64,000 bases of DNA from the NCBI RefSeq assembly GCF_900101605.1, contig NZ_FMUR01000013.1, positions 55,528 to 119,527 on the forward strand, read 5' to 3'. Below, in pieces: positions 8,080 through 16,925 of this stretch. Source of the DNA: Butyrivibrio hungatei. GTDB taxonomy: Bacteria > Bacillota > Clostridia > Lachnospirales > Lachnospiraceae. The position numbers were made by a program, and so were the translations under genes. The first letter of the stretch is position 1; each line of letters opens with the position of its first letter. The notes below the pieces were generated by a model. It saw only the letters and a list, made by a program, of their open reading frames with translations, was not told the DNA's origin and did not search any database.

Positions 8080-8417
8080 CATGGAGAGCTATGTTCTGGT
8101 ATGTTGATAAAGATTCAAGTTTCTTTTCGGAGTGGTGAAAAAGAGATCGCTGAGGCTACAACATAATGATATTCTGCATTACCAACTGAAGTCTATACAT
8201 AGATATTTAATGAGGTGCACTGGTATAGTGCACCTGATTATTGCGATTCGCAAAAGACAAAAAATGATAGGTTTACATAACAGAAAATAGGAAGTAAGTA
8301 TAAAATCACAGGAATATAATTCTTACTTGGTATATATGAGAAGTCAGGTGCCTTTGTGTCCACAGAGTAAACCTCTCGGCACCGTACTATTACTATTACA
8401 AGGAAGTTTTTGCCAAA
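8080..8417. other. Intergenic region before the MATE gene
   Basis: No credible gene is seen. It holds a stem-loop AGGTGCAC/GTGCACCT (8213-8235) without a T-run. Closer to the MATE gene there are loosely paired segments (AGTAAG/CTTACT, then GGTGCC/GGCACC, roughly 8291-8383) that could form a structured leader. I do not recognise a riboswitch class. Confidence 0.4.
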
Positions 8418-9797
8418 ATGAAAACACATAGATCGACTGTAATTAATATGACAGAAGGAAGCCCGGTTTCTTTGATCATCCGCTTTTCTATACCCATGCT
8501 CATCGGAAATCTTTTCCAGCAGCTGTACAATCTGGTGGATTCTGTTATTGTGGGACAATTTGTCGGCGCCGATGCGCTGGCTGCGATAGGAGCAACCGGC
8601 TCTGTGACATTCCTGTTTTTTGCCATGTGCAACGGAATCGGAAGTGGCGGAGGAATCATAACATCCCAGTTTTTTGGTAAGGGCGATAAAAATGAGATAA
8701 AAAGCTGTATTGTAAATACAGGTTATATAATGCTGGTATTCCCAATTATTGTCGGTATAGTTGCGTTTCTTTTATCTGAACCGATTTTAAAAATGCTTGC
8801 AACGCCTGATGAGATAATGGCAGATGCTGTGGCATATCTTAGGATCATGTGCCTCGGCCTTGTTTTTGTGTCACTTTATAACTATGCATCTTCGATGCTT
8901 AGGGCGCTCGGTGATTCAAAGACGCCGCTTTACTTCCTTATCTTTTCATGCCTTCTTAACACAGCGCTTGATGTGCTGTTCGTGTGTGGACTTCATATGA
9001 GTGTGGCCGGCGCGGGAGTTGCTACGGTTATTTCGCAGTTTGTTTCGGGAATCAGTTGCATAATTTATGCGATATGCAGAAATGAGTATTTCAAGATGAA
9101 CAGAAACGACCTTAAGTTTGACATGGTAATTTCAGGGAAAGTATTAAAGCTCGGAATTCCGTTGTCGCTTCAGTTTTCGCTTATTGCAATATCCTGTATG
9201 GCGCTTCAGAAGGTTGTAAACTCATTCGGAAAAGTAGCCGTTGCCGCATTTACTGCGACAAGCAGAATAGAACAGCTCATTCATCAGCCGTATCAGACGC
9301 TCGGAGCCGCACTTTCTACCTTTACGGGGCAGAACTATGGTGCGAATAAGACTGACCGTATTACAACAGGTTACAGGAAGAGTATGATGCTGATGGCAAT
9401 CTTTTCGGCTGCTATGCTTCCCGTTATGCAGTTTTTCGGCGAAGTTATAATCAGAATCTTTGTTGAAGATGAAGAAGTTATCGCGATGGGAGCGATGGCG
9501 CTTAAAATATCAAGCTTTTTCTATGTTATGCTGGGAATGATATATGTTGTAAGAGGGGTGCTAAACGGATTCGGAGATTCGTTTTTTGCCCTGCTCAACG
9601 GAATTGTCGAAGTTATCGGCAGATTTATTGTTCCGGTTCTTTTGACACAGATTTCGTTTATCGGACTCTGGGGAATCTGGTGGTCTGTCGGAATCGTCTG
9701 GTCTATGAGCGGATTTACCGCTTGGCTTAGATATGTGTGGTATAAAAAGAAACGGATCAAGGAAAGCAATATCGGTGCGGAGCTTGCGGCTCATTAA
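8418..9797 (+). CDS. MATE family efflux transporter
   Basis: The 459-residue product is a polytopic membrane protein of multidrug and toxic compound extrusion type, which uses a Na+ or H+ gradient to expel small molecules. The N-terminal MTEGSPVSLIIRFSIPMLIG and LFQQLYNLVDSVIVGQFVG blocks are characteristic. Twelve hydrophobic segments in two six-helix halves fit the usual length of about 450. The ATG at 8418 has AAGGAAG 11 bases upstream; an internal ATG at 8448 is the alternative. Two co-directional genes follow within about 30 bases each, suggesting a small operon. The substrate cannot be deduced. Confidence 0.93.
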   Translation: MKTHRSTVINMTEGSPVSLIIRFSIPMLIGNLFQQLYNLVDSVIVGQFVGADALAAIGATGSVTFLFFAMCNGIGSGGGIITSQFFGKGDKNEIKSCIVNTGYIMLVFPIIVGIVAFLLSEPILKMLATPDEIMADAVAYLRIMCLGLVFVSLYNYASSMLRALGDSKTPLYFLIFSCLLNTALDVLFVCGLHMSVAGAGVATVISQFVSGISCIIYAICRNEYFKMNRNDLKFDMVISGKVLKLGIPLSLQFSLIAISCMALQKVVNSFGKVAVAAFTATSRIEQLIHQPYQTLGAALSTFTGQNYGANKTDRITTGYRKSMMLMAIFSAAMLPVMQFFGEVIIRIFVEDEEVIAMGAMALKISSFFYVMLGMIYVVRGVLNGFGDSFFALLNGIVEVIGRFIVPVLLTQISFIGLWGIWWSVGIVWSMSGFTAWLRYVWYKKKRIKESNIGAELAAH

Positions 9798-9827
9798 TAA
9801 TGCGTATGCATGGAACGGAAAGGACAT

Positions 9828-10754
9828 ATGGGAAAAAATCTTGATTTTCATAAACCGACATTTGAAGAAGCAGCGAAACTTTCGGAGATATATGCTTTAA
9901 GAGACAACAAAACCTGCGACAGTACGGTTCTTGATACTTATCTCTGGAAATATCTTTATAAAACACAGATATATCTTGAGGACGAGGCAGCAATCATATT
10001 GATGCGGGATGATAAAGGCTATTTTGCGGCAATGCCATATTGCAGGGAAGAAGAACTGCAAAAGTATTTTGATCTGCTTAGAGATTATTTTAATGAGGAG
10101 CTTAAGGTACCGCTCAGAATCGATCTTGCGGATGAAGAAGCATTAAATGCGCTTGGCCTTTTTGACAATTCCGATTTTGTGGTGGAAGAGGAAGCCGATT
10201 TTAAAGACTATCTTTATGATGCAAACGAGCTTAGAACTCTTGCGGGAAAGAAATTTCAGAAAAAGAGAAATCTGGTAAACAAATTCATGAAGGAATATGA
10301 GGGCAGATGGGAATATAAGACCATGTGCTGTACGGATGAATATTTCCTTGAGCAGTTTATGGAAAAATGGGTTGGTACAAGACTCTCTGAAGGTGTCGAG
10401 AGCGAAGATACGCTTATAATGGAAAAAGACGGCCTTATAGATATTCTGAGAAACTGCGATAAAGTCACGTTCAGAGTCGGGGGAATCTTTGTGGATGAGG
10501 TTCTTGAGGCTTTTGCGATAGGTTCATATAACAGCAGAGAGAAGATGGCTGTTATCAGCGTTGAAAAGGGCAATTCTGAAATTCCCGGAATATATCAGAT
10601 GATCAATCAGCAATTTCTTTTAAACTCATATGAGGATGCGGAACTTGTAAACAGAGAAGATGACATGGGACTCGAAGGACTGAGGCAGGCCAAGGAAAGC
10701 TACAATCCGATCGGCTATGCCAGAAAATACAGAGTTTGCGAGAAGGTCATCTGA
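9828..10754 (+). CDS. DUF2156 domain protein (GNAT-fold aminoacyltransferase-like)
   Basis: The 308-residue product resembles stand-alone DUF2156 proteins, related to the catalytic part of phosphatidylglycerol lysyltransferases (MprF/LPG synthases). These carry a tandem GNAT fold. Visible family features are an N-terminal DFHKPTFEE block, a KKRNLVNKF segment near residue 146 and NREDDMGLEGLRQAKESYNP near the C-terminus, which is the best conserved stretch. There are no membrane segments, so it is cytoplasmic and not a full MprF. The ATG at 9828 follows GGAAAGGA closely; an ATG at 9810 lacks a ribosome binding site. The real acceptor is unknown. Confidence 0.8.
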   Translation: MGKNLDFHKPTFEEAAKLSEIYALRDNKTCDSTVLDTYLWKYLYKTQIYLEDEAAIILMRDDKGYFAAMPYCREEELQKYFDLLRDYFNEELKVPLRIDLADEEALNALGLFDNSDFVVEEEADFKDYLYDANELRTLAGKKFQKKRNLVNKFMKEYEGRWEYKTMCCTDEYFLEQFMEKWVGTRLSEGVESEDTLIMEKDGLIDILRNCDKVTFRVGGIFVDEVLEAFAIGSYNSREKMAVISVEKGNSEIPGIYQMINQQFLLNSYEDAELVNREDDMGLEGLRQAKESYNPIGYARKYRVCEKVI

Positions 10755-10777
10755 CGGAAAAAGCGAGAGAAGAATTT

Positions 10778-11425
10778 ATGATAATAGAATATGCGGAAAA
10801 AGAGAGGACAAGAAAACTTTACGAAGAGGCATTTGAAGATCCGAAGGAATTTGTCGATTATTATTATTCGGACAAGTGCCTCGATAACAGGATGATAGTG
10901 AGCTTTGAGTGTGGGGAAGTCGTGTCGATGCTTCACTTGAATCCTTTTTCTGTGAATCTGTGCGGGACGGTCGTTCCAAGCTATTACGTTGTTGCAGTTG
11001 CAACCAAGAAGAATATGCGCCGCAGAGGGCAGATGACGCGCGTGTTTGATAAGACATTTGAGCTTCTTGAGGGTGAGAAAATCCCTTTTATATTTCTTTT
11101 ACCTGTTGATGAGTCCATATATTCATGGATGGGCTTTGAGAAGATATGCGATTTTTCTAAAGACAGGATTCCAAGTTATGATGAAATCCGGAAAAAATAT
11201 GATATCTACTGCGTCAGAGACGATGATTATATCAGGAGAATGAACAAGGAAGATGAACTTCGAAAACTTGACATGGGAGAAGTACTTCCCGACAATCCCG
11301 TGATAATGGCTAAAATTACCAATCTTGATGCATTTAATGCTGCTGCCGGAATGGCATTTACGGATGAAAAAGAAGCTCTTTATTGGATGAAAAAGAAACG
11401 GATATATATTTGCGAAGAAGTGTAA
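10778..11425 (+). CDS. GNAT family N-acetyltransferase
   Basis: The 215-residue product has the acetyl-CoA binding pattern of the GNAT superfamily: VVAVATKKNMRRRGQMTRVF near residue 77, with the RRxGxx loop. This is preceded by a predicted central beta strand and followed by FIFLLPVDESIYSWMGFEKI. The last block resembles Eis-type acetyltransferases. The frame could begin at a TTG at 10736, but the ATG at 10778 is downstream of the previous stop and has GAGAGAAG nearby. It follows the DUF2156 gene by 23 bases and probably shares its transcript. Substrate unknown. Confidence 0.8.
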   Translation: MIIEYAEKERTRKLYEEAFEDPKEFVDYYYSDKCLDNRMIVSFECGEVVSMLHLNPFSVNLCGTVVPSYYVVAVATKKNMRRRGQMTRVFDKTFELLEGEKIPFIFLLPVDESIYSWMGFEKICDFSKDRIPSYDEIRKKYDIYCVRDDDYIRRMNKEDELRKLDMGEVLPDNPVIMAKITNLDAFNAAAGMAFTDEKEALYWMKKKRIYICEEV

Positions 11426-11560
11426 AGCCGCATGGTTACTACATGTCGCCACTGCGTTGACCGCGATTTTTGAGAGTGTAGCTTGTTATTTTTTCTCACA
11501 GACGGGATAATAAAATCACATCTGCAGGTGAAAAAATCGAAAGGAGCGGATTTGATTTAT

Positions 11561-12475
11561 ATGGTCGAATTTGGCAAGCATCTCAGAAACGCAAGAGAAG
11601 AAAAAGGGATAACGCAGCAGACTCTGGCTGAAGAATTATTTGTGGCAAGACAGACAGTGTCTCATTGGGAGTGCGGCAAACGTTATCCTGATCTTATTAC
11701 GGCAAAGAGAATAACTCAGATTCTGGATGTGAGCCTTGAAGACCTTTTATCCGAGAAAGATATGGCGAAGGAAGAGAAAAGAGATCCTGTAGTTGAAGTT
11801 GAGAATGAAGCGTCAAATAATATGATGTTGGCGCTTTATACGGTTATTATAATGTTTATGATCAGAAGTCCGTTTAGCAATTTTATGGGATTTTATACGG
11901 AAGCGATCAGGTTTGTTCAAGAAGCTGAATTGTTTAGGATGTTTGTTCGCATTCATCATGTGGTACAAATTCTTTACATAGTAATTTTTACATATTGTGT
12001 GTTTAATGCTGTTAAGAGGACACTCACACCTAAAAGAATTGGAATTGTTTGGCTGATATTTTTTACGGTTAATGCTTTATTCTATTTCTGCAATTTCTTT
12101 AGTGTTTTTCGTGAATGTTTAACCTGGCAGGTCGTGCTGCTTACGTTTGCGGATATTCTGCTTAATGCGTTCGGAGCGGTTGGAAGTGTTTCATTTTTTA
12201 TAAAAAACAAAAATTGCAAAATATGGAGTATGATTCTGAGGATTGTTTCAGTGCTCGGATTCTTTGGGGATGTAGTGCTTTATTATGCGCATGAGATTAA
12301 GATGTCGCGACTTATTCCAAATTATTTACCGGGGCCGGGAGCCGTACTTGAAACGCTGATTTTAAGACTTCCACTGTATGTTTTGATCATTTATCAGGCA
12401 ATAGTGCTGTACAGAAGACAAGATAACACTGCCGAAGTAAGTGGCAAAGTAATAGAGGAAGGAGCGAATGTTTAA
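11561..12475 (+). CDS. XRE-family regulator with C-terminal membrane domain, paralog 2
   Basis: This is a paralog of the protein at 5231: an N-terminal helix-turn-helix (GITQQTLAEELFVARQTVSHWE) followed by about 230 mostly hydrophobic residues with several membrane segments. The start at 11561 (MVEFG) is taken from the paralogs. AAGGAG at 11541 is 14 bases away, so a TTG at 11552 is also possible. The stop overlaps the start of paralog 3, so the two are translated from one mRNA and may act as a pair. Nothing shows which genes they control. Confidence 0.83.
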   Translation: MVEFGKHLRNAREEKGITQQTLAEELFVARQTVSHWECGKRYPDLITAKRITQILDVSLEDLLSEKDMAKEEKRDPVVEVENEASNNMMLALYTVIIMFMIRSPFSNFMGFYTEAIRFVQEAELFRMFVRIHHVVQILYIVIFTYCVFNAVKRTLTPKRIGIVWLIFFTVNALFYFCNFFSVFRECLTWQVVLLTFADILLNAFGAVGSVSFFIKNKNCKIWSMILRIVSVLGFFGDVVLYYAHEIKMSRLIPNYLPGPGAVLETLILRLPLYVLIIYQAIVLYRRQDNTAEVSGKVIEEGANV

Positions 12476-13361
12476 TATGGTTGAATTTGGTGAACAGCTC
12501 AGAAAAGCAAGAGAAAAAAAGGGAATGACCCAGCAGGCTTTGGCTGAACAATTGTCTATGACAAAGCAGACTGTATCACATTGGGAATGCGGCGAACGCT
12601 ATCCTGACCTTGCTACAACAAAGAAAATATCACAGATTCTCAGTGTGAGCCCGGATGATCTTATATCTGAAGAAGATATGGAAAATATAGTTGAAAGAAA
12701 TCCTGTTATAGAGAATAGTCTGATAAATACCTTAATGGTATTGCTTTATACGGTTGCTGTAATATCACTTATAATTACGCCGTATCCGCGGTTTTTGGGT
12801 TTTAATGTAGAAATTGTCGATCATTCCACGTTGGAACAAAAGTTTGGTGAATTTTATTTTTTCGGCGGTGTTTTATCTTTACTTCAGATTGCAGGCTTTT
12901 TGTATTGTTTGATAAATGCGATAAAAGGGAAACTTTCGCCCAGAAGAATCGGATTGGGGTGGATGATGTTTTTTACTGTTAACTTTATAATCCATTGTAG
13001 CAATCTTATCACCGTATTAAGCTATGGAGCGGATTGGCATATTATTTCACTAATATTGGTAAATGCTATGATCAATCTATTGGGCGTAGTTGCATGTATA
13101 TTCTTTTTTATAAAAAAGAATAATAATATAATGTGGGCGACAATACTTGGAATCATTTCAGTATTTGGATTGTATGTTAATGTATTACATGAGCTTTATG
13201 ATTTTATCAGAACAGCTATAGAAGGCGACTGGCATATAAAATGGTATGGATATTCATACTATTGGTACAAAGCCGCACTTTATGCATTCATTATTTATCA
13301 AGTAGTAGTGTTGTACAGAAAACGCAAAGTTGTTGCGGAGATAGAGGCAATTGACAAGTAA
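12468..13361 (+). CDS. XRE-family regulator with C-terminal membrane domain, paralog 3
   Basis: Residues 4-70 form the helix-turn-helix (GMTQQALAEQLSMTKQTVSHWE). The remaining part has about six hydrophobic segments. The ATG at 12468 lies 3-5 bases after AGGAAGGAG and overlaps the end of paralog 2 by eight bases; the ATG at 12477 would give the MVEFG start shared by all three paralogs. The helix-turn-helix regions of the three are very alike while the membrane parts are diverged, in line with tandem duplication. Role unknown. Confidence 0.83.
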   Translation: MFNMVEFGEQLRKAREKKGMTQQALAEQLSMTKQTVSHWECGERYPDLATTKKISQILSVSPDDLISEEDMENIVERNPVIENSLINTLMVLLYTVAVISLIITPYPRFLGFNVEIVDHSTLEQKFGEFYFFGGVLSLLQIAGFLYCLINAIKGKLSPRRIGLGWMMFFTVNFIIHCSNLITVLSYGADWHIISLILVNAMINLLGVVACIFFFIKKNNNIMWATILGIISVFGLYVNVLHELYDFIRTAIEGDWHIKWYGYSYYWYKAALYAFIIYQVVVLYRKRKVVAEIEAIDK

Positions 13362-13420
13362 AAGATTATGGTTGGCACGGGAGGTCGCATGGTCTGCTAT
13401 GAATTTACGGAGGAAGAGTC

Positions 13421-13774
13421 ATGATAAAAGTGTATTGCTATTCAAGATGTTCAACATGTAAGAAGGCTTTAAAGTGGTTGGATGATAATGGAATTAAGTA
13501 TGAGAGCCTTGATATAAAAGAACAGCATCCTGATAAAACTACTCTAAAAGAGCTTAACGAAAAGAGCGGTCTTCCGCTCAAGAAGTTCTTTAATACAAGC
13601 GGAATTCTGTATAGGGAGATGGAATTATCAAAAAAGATTCCGAATATGAGTGATGATGAGATGCTGGATATTTTGTCATCTGACGGAATGCTGGTCAAGA
13701 GACCGCTTCTTGTTACAGATACTGAAGTGATTCCGGGATTTAAAGAGGAAACATGGAAAGCAGCATGTTTGTAA
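13421..13774 (+). CDS. ArsC/Spx family protein (thioredoxin-fold reductase-like)
   Basis: The 117-residue product has the ArsC-family thioredoxin fold with CSTCKKALKWL near residue 10 (CxxC) and KRPLLV near residue 93, the conserved Arg block. The length fits the YffB/Spx/ArsC branch. These proteins reduce arsenate or act as redox-linked regulators; the present one cannot be assigned. Spx regulators of Bacillus are slightly longer, and no arsenical resistance genes are nearby. It has a GGAGG ribosome binding site 7 bases upstream and ends at a good terminator, so it is probably the last gene of its unit. Confidence 0.85.
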   Translation: MIKVYCYSRCSTCKKALKWLDDNGIKYESLDIKEQHPDKTTLKELNEKSGLPLKKFFNTSGILYREMELSKKIPNMSDDEMLDILSSDGMLVKRPLLVTDTEVIPGFKEETWKAACL

Positions 13775-13803
13775 TCAGCATAATACTTTTACGTATCAGC
13801 GAG

Positions 13804-13835
13804 CAAAGAGTTGCAAAGCAGCTCTTTGTTTTTTT
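13804..13835 (+). terminator. Rho-independent terminator
   Basis: CAAAGAG / CTCTTTG stems (13804-13810 and 13822-13828), with additional inner pairing, are followed by a run of seven T. Confidence 0.88.
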
Positions 13836-13841
13836 GAGAAA

Positions 13842-13859
13842 TGTTAGCAATGGCTAACA
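13842..13859. promoter_or_regulatory. GTTAGC palindromic operator 1 (methyltransferase)
   Basis: TGTTAGC-AATG-GCTAACA is an 18-bp perfect palindrome 50 bases before the methyltransferase. A TATTAT -10 candidate at 13868-13873 would put the -35 inside the palindrome, so binding should block RNA polymerase. The same palindrome occurs seven more times in the window, always ahead of transport, redox or biosynthetic genes. Confidence 0.8.
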
Positions 13860-13909
13860 AAAAGTGATATTATGAAATCCATAGATGATATTTTGTATGG
13901 AGGAAGAGT

Positions 13910-14674
13910 ATGAAAGCGAATTATAAAAACTGGATGCCGAAGGGAATGATAAAAGGGGCGCTTATATCAACAGTAGTGTTATGTGTGTTAACTTGCTTAG
14001 TGGGAATCGGAACAATAGTAGGAAAGATTTTATTGGCTTTAACGATACTAAGTGCATTTATGACTATATGGATGTTTCTTATGTACAGAGCTTTTTCTTA
14101 CAACGGAAAAAGGCAGATGTCAAAGCAGATAATTGAAGGCGTTTCATCATATATGAAGATTCCTGACGGTGGCGTAGGTCTCGATGTTGGATGCGGTAGT
14201 GCGGCTCTAACAATTGCATGTGCAAAGAAAAACCCTAATGCAAGAATGATAGGAATAGACAGATGGGGCAAAGAGTATGCTTCTTTTAGCAAAAATCTGT
14301 GTGAAAGCAATGCTTCTGCCGAAGGTGTTTCAAATACGACTTTTCAGCAGGGAGACGCTGTGAAGCTTGATTTTGGCGATGAGACCTTTGATGCGGTGAC
14401 AAGCAATTACGTATATCACAATATTCCAAGTAAGGACAGACAGGCAATCTTGCTTGAGACACTAAGGACTCTTAAGAAAGGCGGAACTTTCGCAATCCAT
14501 GACATTATGTCTAAAAGCAAATACGGAGATATGGAAAGTTTTGCAAAGAAACTCAAAGATATGGGATATGAGCAGGTAAGGCTTATTGATACTACAAACG
14601 GAATGTTTATGAGCAAGTGGGAAGCTTCATGGATGGGACTTTCCGGTTCTACTCTTTTAATAGGCAAAAAGTAA
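13910..14674 (+). CDS. Membrane-anchored class I SAM-dependent methyltransferase
   Basis: The 254-residue product starts with two hydrophobic segments (about residues 15-35 and 42-62) and continues with a class I methyltransferase domain. Motif I is LDVGCGSAAL near residue 87, the acidic loop GIDRWGKE is near 112, and a QQGDAVKLDF block lies near 147. The catalytic domain should face the cytoplasm beside the membrane. The substrate is unknown. It has a GGAGGAAGAG ribosome binding site and is preceded by operator 1, which places it in the putative metal regulon. A GNAT gene follows after 12 bases, clearly in the same operon. Confidence 0.85.
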   Translation: MKANYKNWMPKGMIKGALISTVVLCVLTCLVGIGTIVGKILLALTILSAFMTIWMFLMYRAFSYNGKRQMSKQIIEGVSSYMKIPDGGVGLDVGCGSAALTIACAKKNPNARMIGIDRWGKEYASFSKNLCESNASAEGVSNTTFQQGDAVKLDFGDETFDAVTSNYVYHNIPSKDRQAILLETLRTLKKGGTFAIHDIMSKSKYGDMESFAKKLKDMGYEQVRLIDTTNGMFMSKWEASWMGLSGSTLLIGKK

Positions 14675-14686
14675 CAGGAGGACAAG

Positions 14687-15313
14687 ATGATCAAACTTAC
14701 AGGACTGTCCGATTCGGAAGTTGATGTTATCGCAAAGCAGATAGCTGACGCATTTTACGATTATGAATATAATAAAGAGGACCAAGGACTTATAAAGTTT
14801 ATTCCTAACAGAGAAAGTATGTATACATACATTGGCGGAATTATCAGAGCTGCCTACAGAAGCGGTATTATTTATACAACTTCTGAGAAAAGAGAAGGCT
14901 TTCTTGTTCTTTCGGGAGAAGGAGTAGGAACTGTCGGCTTTGTAGACGGAATGAAGATGATATCTGCAGAGAAAAGAGCTCTCGGCGGATTTAAGAAGAT
15001 GAAAGAGTTCATTTCAGCATGCTTTTCTAATGGTCATTCCATCGAAACAAGAATGAAAAAAGCCAAAAAGAAATTCATTAAGATCGAAGTTTTGGTAGTT
15101 AGAAAAGAGTTTCAGAAACAGGGATTTATGAAGAAGATGCTAAAGTATGTATATGATATGGCAGATAAAAAAGGCATTTCTGTAATTCTTGACACCGATG
15201 ATAAGGATAAGAGCGAAAGGTACAGATATCTTGGAATGGAGCTTGACCGAGTAAGAAATTGCGGAGAGAACTTCCATATGTATGACCTTATCAGAAAACC
15301 TGAGATTGCTTAG
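14687..15313 (+). CDS. GNAT family N-acetyltransferase
   Basis: The 208-residue product has a GNAT core in its second half. FIKIEVLVVRKEFQKQGFMKKML (from about residue 124) contains the beta4 strand and the Q/RxxGxx acetyl-CoA loop, and ISVILDTDDKDKSERYRYLGMEL is the typical C-terminal half. The first 100 residues are less typical. AGGAGGACAAG precedes the ATG. It forms a two-gene operon with the methyltransferase under operator 1, so a joint modification step on a small molecule or metabolite is possible. That is inference. Confidence 0.78.
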   Translation: MIKLTGLSDSEVDVIAKQIADAFYDYEYNKEDQGLIKFIPNRESMYTYIGGIIRAAYRSGIIYTTSEKREGFLVLSGEGVGTVGFVDGMKMISAEKRALGGFKKMKEFISACFSNGHSIETRMKKAKKKFIKIEVLVVRKEFQKQGFMKKMLKYVYDMADKKGISVILDTDDKDKSERYRYLGMELDRVRNCGENFHMYDLIRKPEIA

Positions 15314-15497
15314 TATATCAGTAAAAAGACTAACTATTAAAAGTCAACAAGAAAATGAAGATTTTTGAATAAAACATCGTTAAGTGTTTTAGATAGCCTG
15401 GAGGCAGGATTAAGCCTCAATCAGTACCTTGAAAACTGCATGACAAACAGAGCATCTGAACAGGTGCTCTAAGAAAAGGATGTAAGTTAAAGACTCT

Positions 15498-16667
15498 TTA
15501 TTTTCGGTAGGCTTCGCCTGTAAGTTCCATCCGATAGATGGTGCGTATCAGCTTTTTCGCCGCATGACCGATAGCAACATTGTAGTGCTTGCCTTCACTT
15601 ATCTTTTTAGAGAGGTAAGCGCCGAAACTCTCATCCCAGTGGCAGACATATTTTGTGGCATTGAACAAAGCATACCGTAGGTAACGAGAGCCCCGTTTTT
15701 CCATGTGGGAAAAGCAAGAATCAAGTTGTCCTGATTGGTATGTAGATGGCGATAACCCTGCAAATGCAAGTATCTGATCGGCATTGCTGAAGCGGTTGAA
15801 ATCGCCAATCTCTGCAAGAATCATGGCTCCCATACGGTAGCTAATACCAGGGATTGTCATAATCGGAGAGTCGCAAGTATCCATAATGGATTTGATTGAA
15901 GCTTCGATTTCATCAATCTCATCCGTCATCACCTCGATCAGATGGATGGTGTGCTTCAACTCCATTGATTTTGCCGGCATAACAGAACCGATTGAATCCT
16001 TTGCAGCATCTCTTATGGTGACAGCCATATTTCGTCCGTAGCGTCCCTTAGAAGCTGTTTCAAGGACATTTCTTAGATGTGTAAGGTGACTTTCAGCAAT
16101 GTAAGAAGCACCGGGAAACTCAGAAAGTAAGGCGTACACAGAAGCCATATGAAGATTAGGAACGAGCTTTTCCAGTTCCGGAAACAGGATATTAATAAGC
16201 CGAGCCACAGACGATTTAAGCTTGGCTCGCTCTTGAACCTTGTCAAAACGGTAGCGGGTTAATGACTTGAGTTCTTCGCTGTGATATGATGTGTCTGAGT
16301 AGGGCTTGAGAGTCTTATCAGTCATCAACATCATAGCAATCGAACCGGCATCGACTTTATCCGTTTTCGTCTTTCTAAGGCTTAAACCTTTTCTGTAAAG
16401 ATTTGTGTGTAGCGGGTTGATAACACAGGTGGGTAGACCTTTATCAATGAGCGATCCGAGAAGATTGAGTGAGTAGTGACCGGTAGCTTCAAGACCTACT
16501 TTTATTTCGGTCCTATCATCAGTCACTGAGAAAATCTTTTCATACAACTCATCAAAGCCTGTCTTGTTATTCGGGATAGTAAACACCGGATAGAGATTAT
16601 CGGCTTCTGATCCCAGGATGCAGCAATCATGCTTATCCTTTGCAACATCGATACCAACGTAGATCAT
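15498..16667 (-). CDS. IS110-family transposase (DEDD type)
   Basis: The 389-residue product shows the N-terminal RuvC-like DEDD domain: YVGIDVAKDKHDC, GLEATGHYS and KTDKVDAGSIAMML. It also has the C-terminal Tnp20 domain: IPGISYRMGAMILAEIGDF, FAGLSPSTYQSG and KRGSRYLRYAL, including the catalytic Ser region. IS110 enzymes insert without terminal inverted repeats, guided by a bridge RNA made from the element's non-coding end. The ATG at 16667 follows AAGGAGG by 9 bases; the frame extends a little upstream without family similarity. It looks intact. The element separates the methyltransferase/GNAT operon from ldh. Confidence 0.95.
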   Translation of the reverse strand: MIYVGIDVAKDKHDCCILGSEADNLYPVFTIPNNKTGFDELYEKIFSVTDDRTEIKVGLEATGHYSLNLLGSLIDKGLPTCVINPLHTNLYRKGLSLRKTKTDKVDAGSIAMMLMTDKTLKPYSDTSYHSEELKSLTRYRFDKVQERAKLKSSVARLINILFPELEKLVPNLHMASVYALLSEFPGASYIAESHLTHLRNVLETASKGRYGRNMAVTIRDAAKDSIGSVMPAKSMELKHTIHLIEVMTDEIDEIEASIKSIMDTCDSPIMTIPGISYRMGAMILAEIGDFNRFSNADQILAFAGLSPSTYQSGQLDSCFSHMEKRGSRYLRYALFNATKYVCHWDESFGAYLSKKISEGKHYNVAIGHAAKKLIRTIYRMELTGEAYRK

Positions 16668-16689
16668 ACATGTGATCCTCCTTAAAAGT

Positions 16690-16880
16690 ATTTGACGCTG
16701 TATTGGATCCACAGGGCTCTCTGCCGATGTAACCTCGTTCTACATAAACCGTCATGCGGTATCTAACTGATTAACATTGTGACAAAGAGGCTGTGGTTGG
16801 AGCCTTTTTGAAACCGTCTATGCGGTAGGAGGAACGAACCAATCCACAGCATCTTCAACAGCATATCCTATACCTATAGA
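16690..16880 (-). ncRNA. Candidate IS110 bridge RNA region
   Basis: The non-coding DNA upstream of the transposase is highly structured. ACCGTCATGCGGT (16748-16760) and ACCGTCTATGCGGT (16813-16826) form twin hairpins. CTGTGGTTGG (16791-16800) pairs with CCAATCCACAG (16839-16849) around the second one. In the IS110 group the bridge RNA comes from this side. The target- and donor-binding loops cannot be fixed without the element's exact ends. Confidence 0.4.
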
Positions 16881-16925
16881 GAAGGTAAAGAATGGATATG
16901 ACTATATAATACGAGGAGGTGCGTC

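Larger units (their letters stand above)
15340..16880 (-). mobile_element. IS110-family insertion sequence, approximate limits
   Basis: The limits are approximate because IS110 elements lack inverted ends and I cannot compare an empty site. The non-coding DNA on both sides of the transposase (about 150 bases downstream, about 200 upstream) belongs by position to the element and contains several stems. These include GAGCATCTG-x-CAGGTGCTC-like pairing near 15450-15470. Confidence 0.55.

Noticed and set aside
8080..8417. Riboswitch ahead of the MATE gene
   Set aside because: Some pairing is visible, but I cannot match it to any known class and no expression platform is clear.
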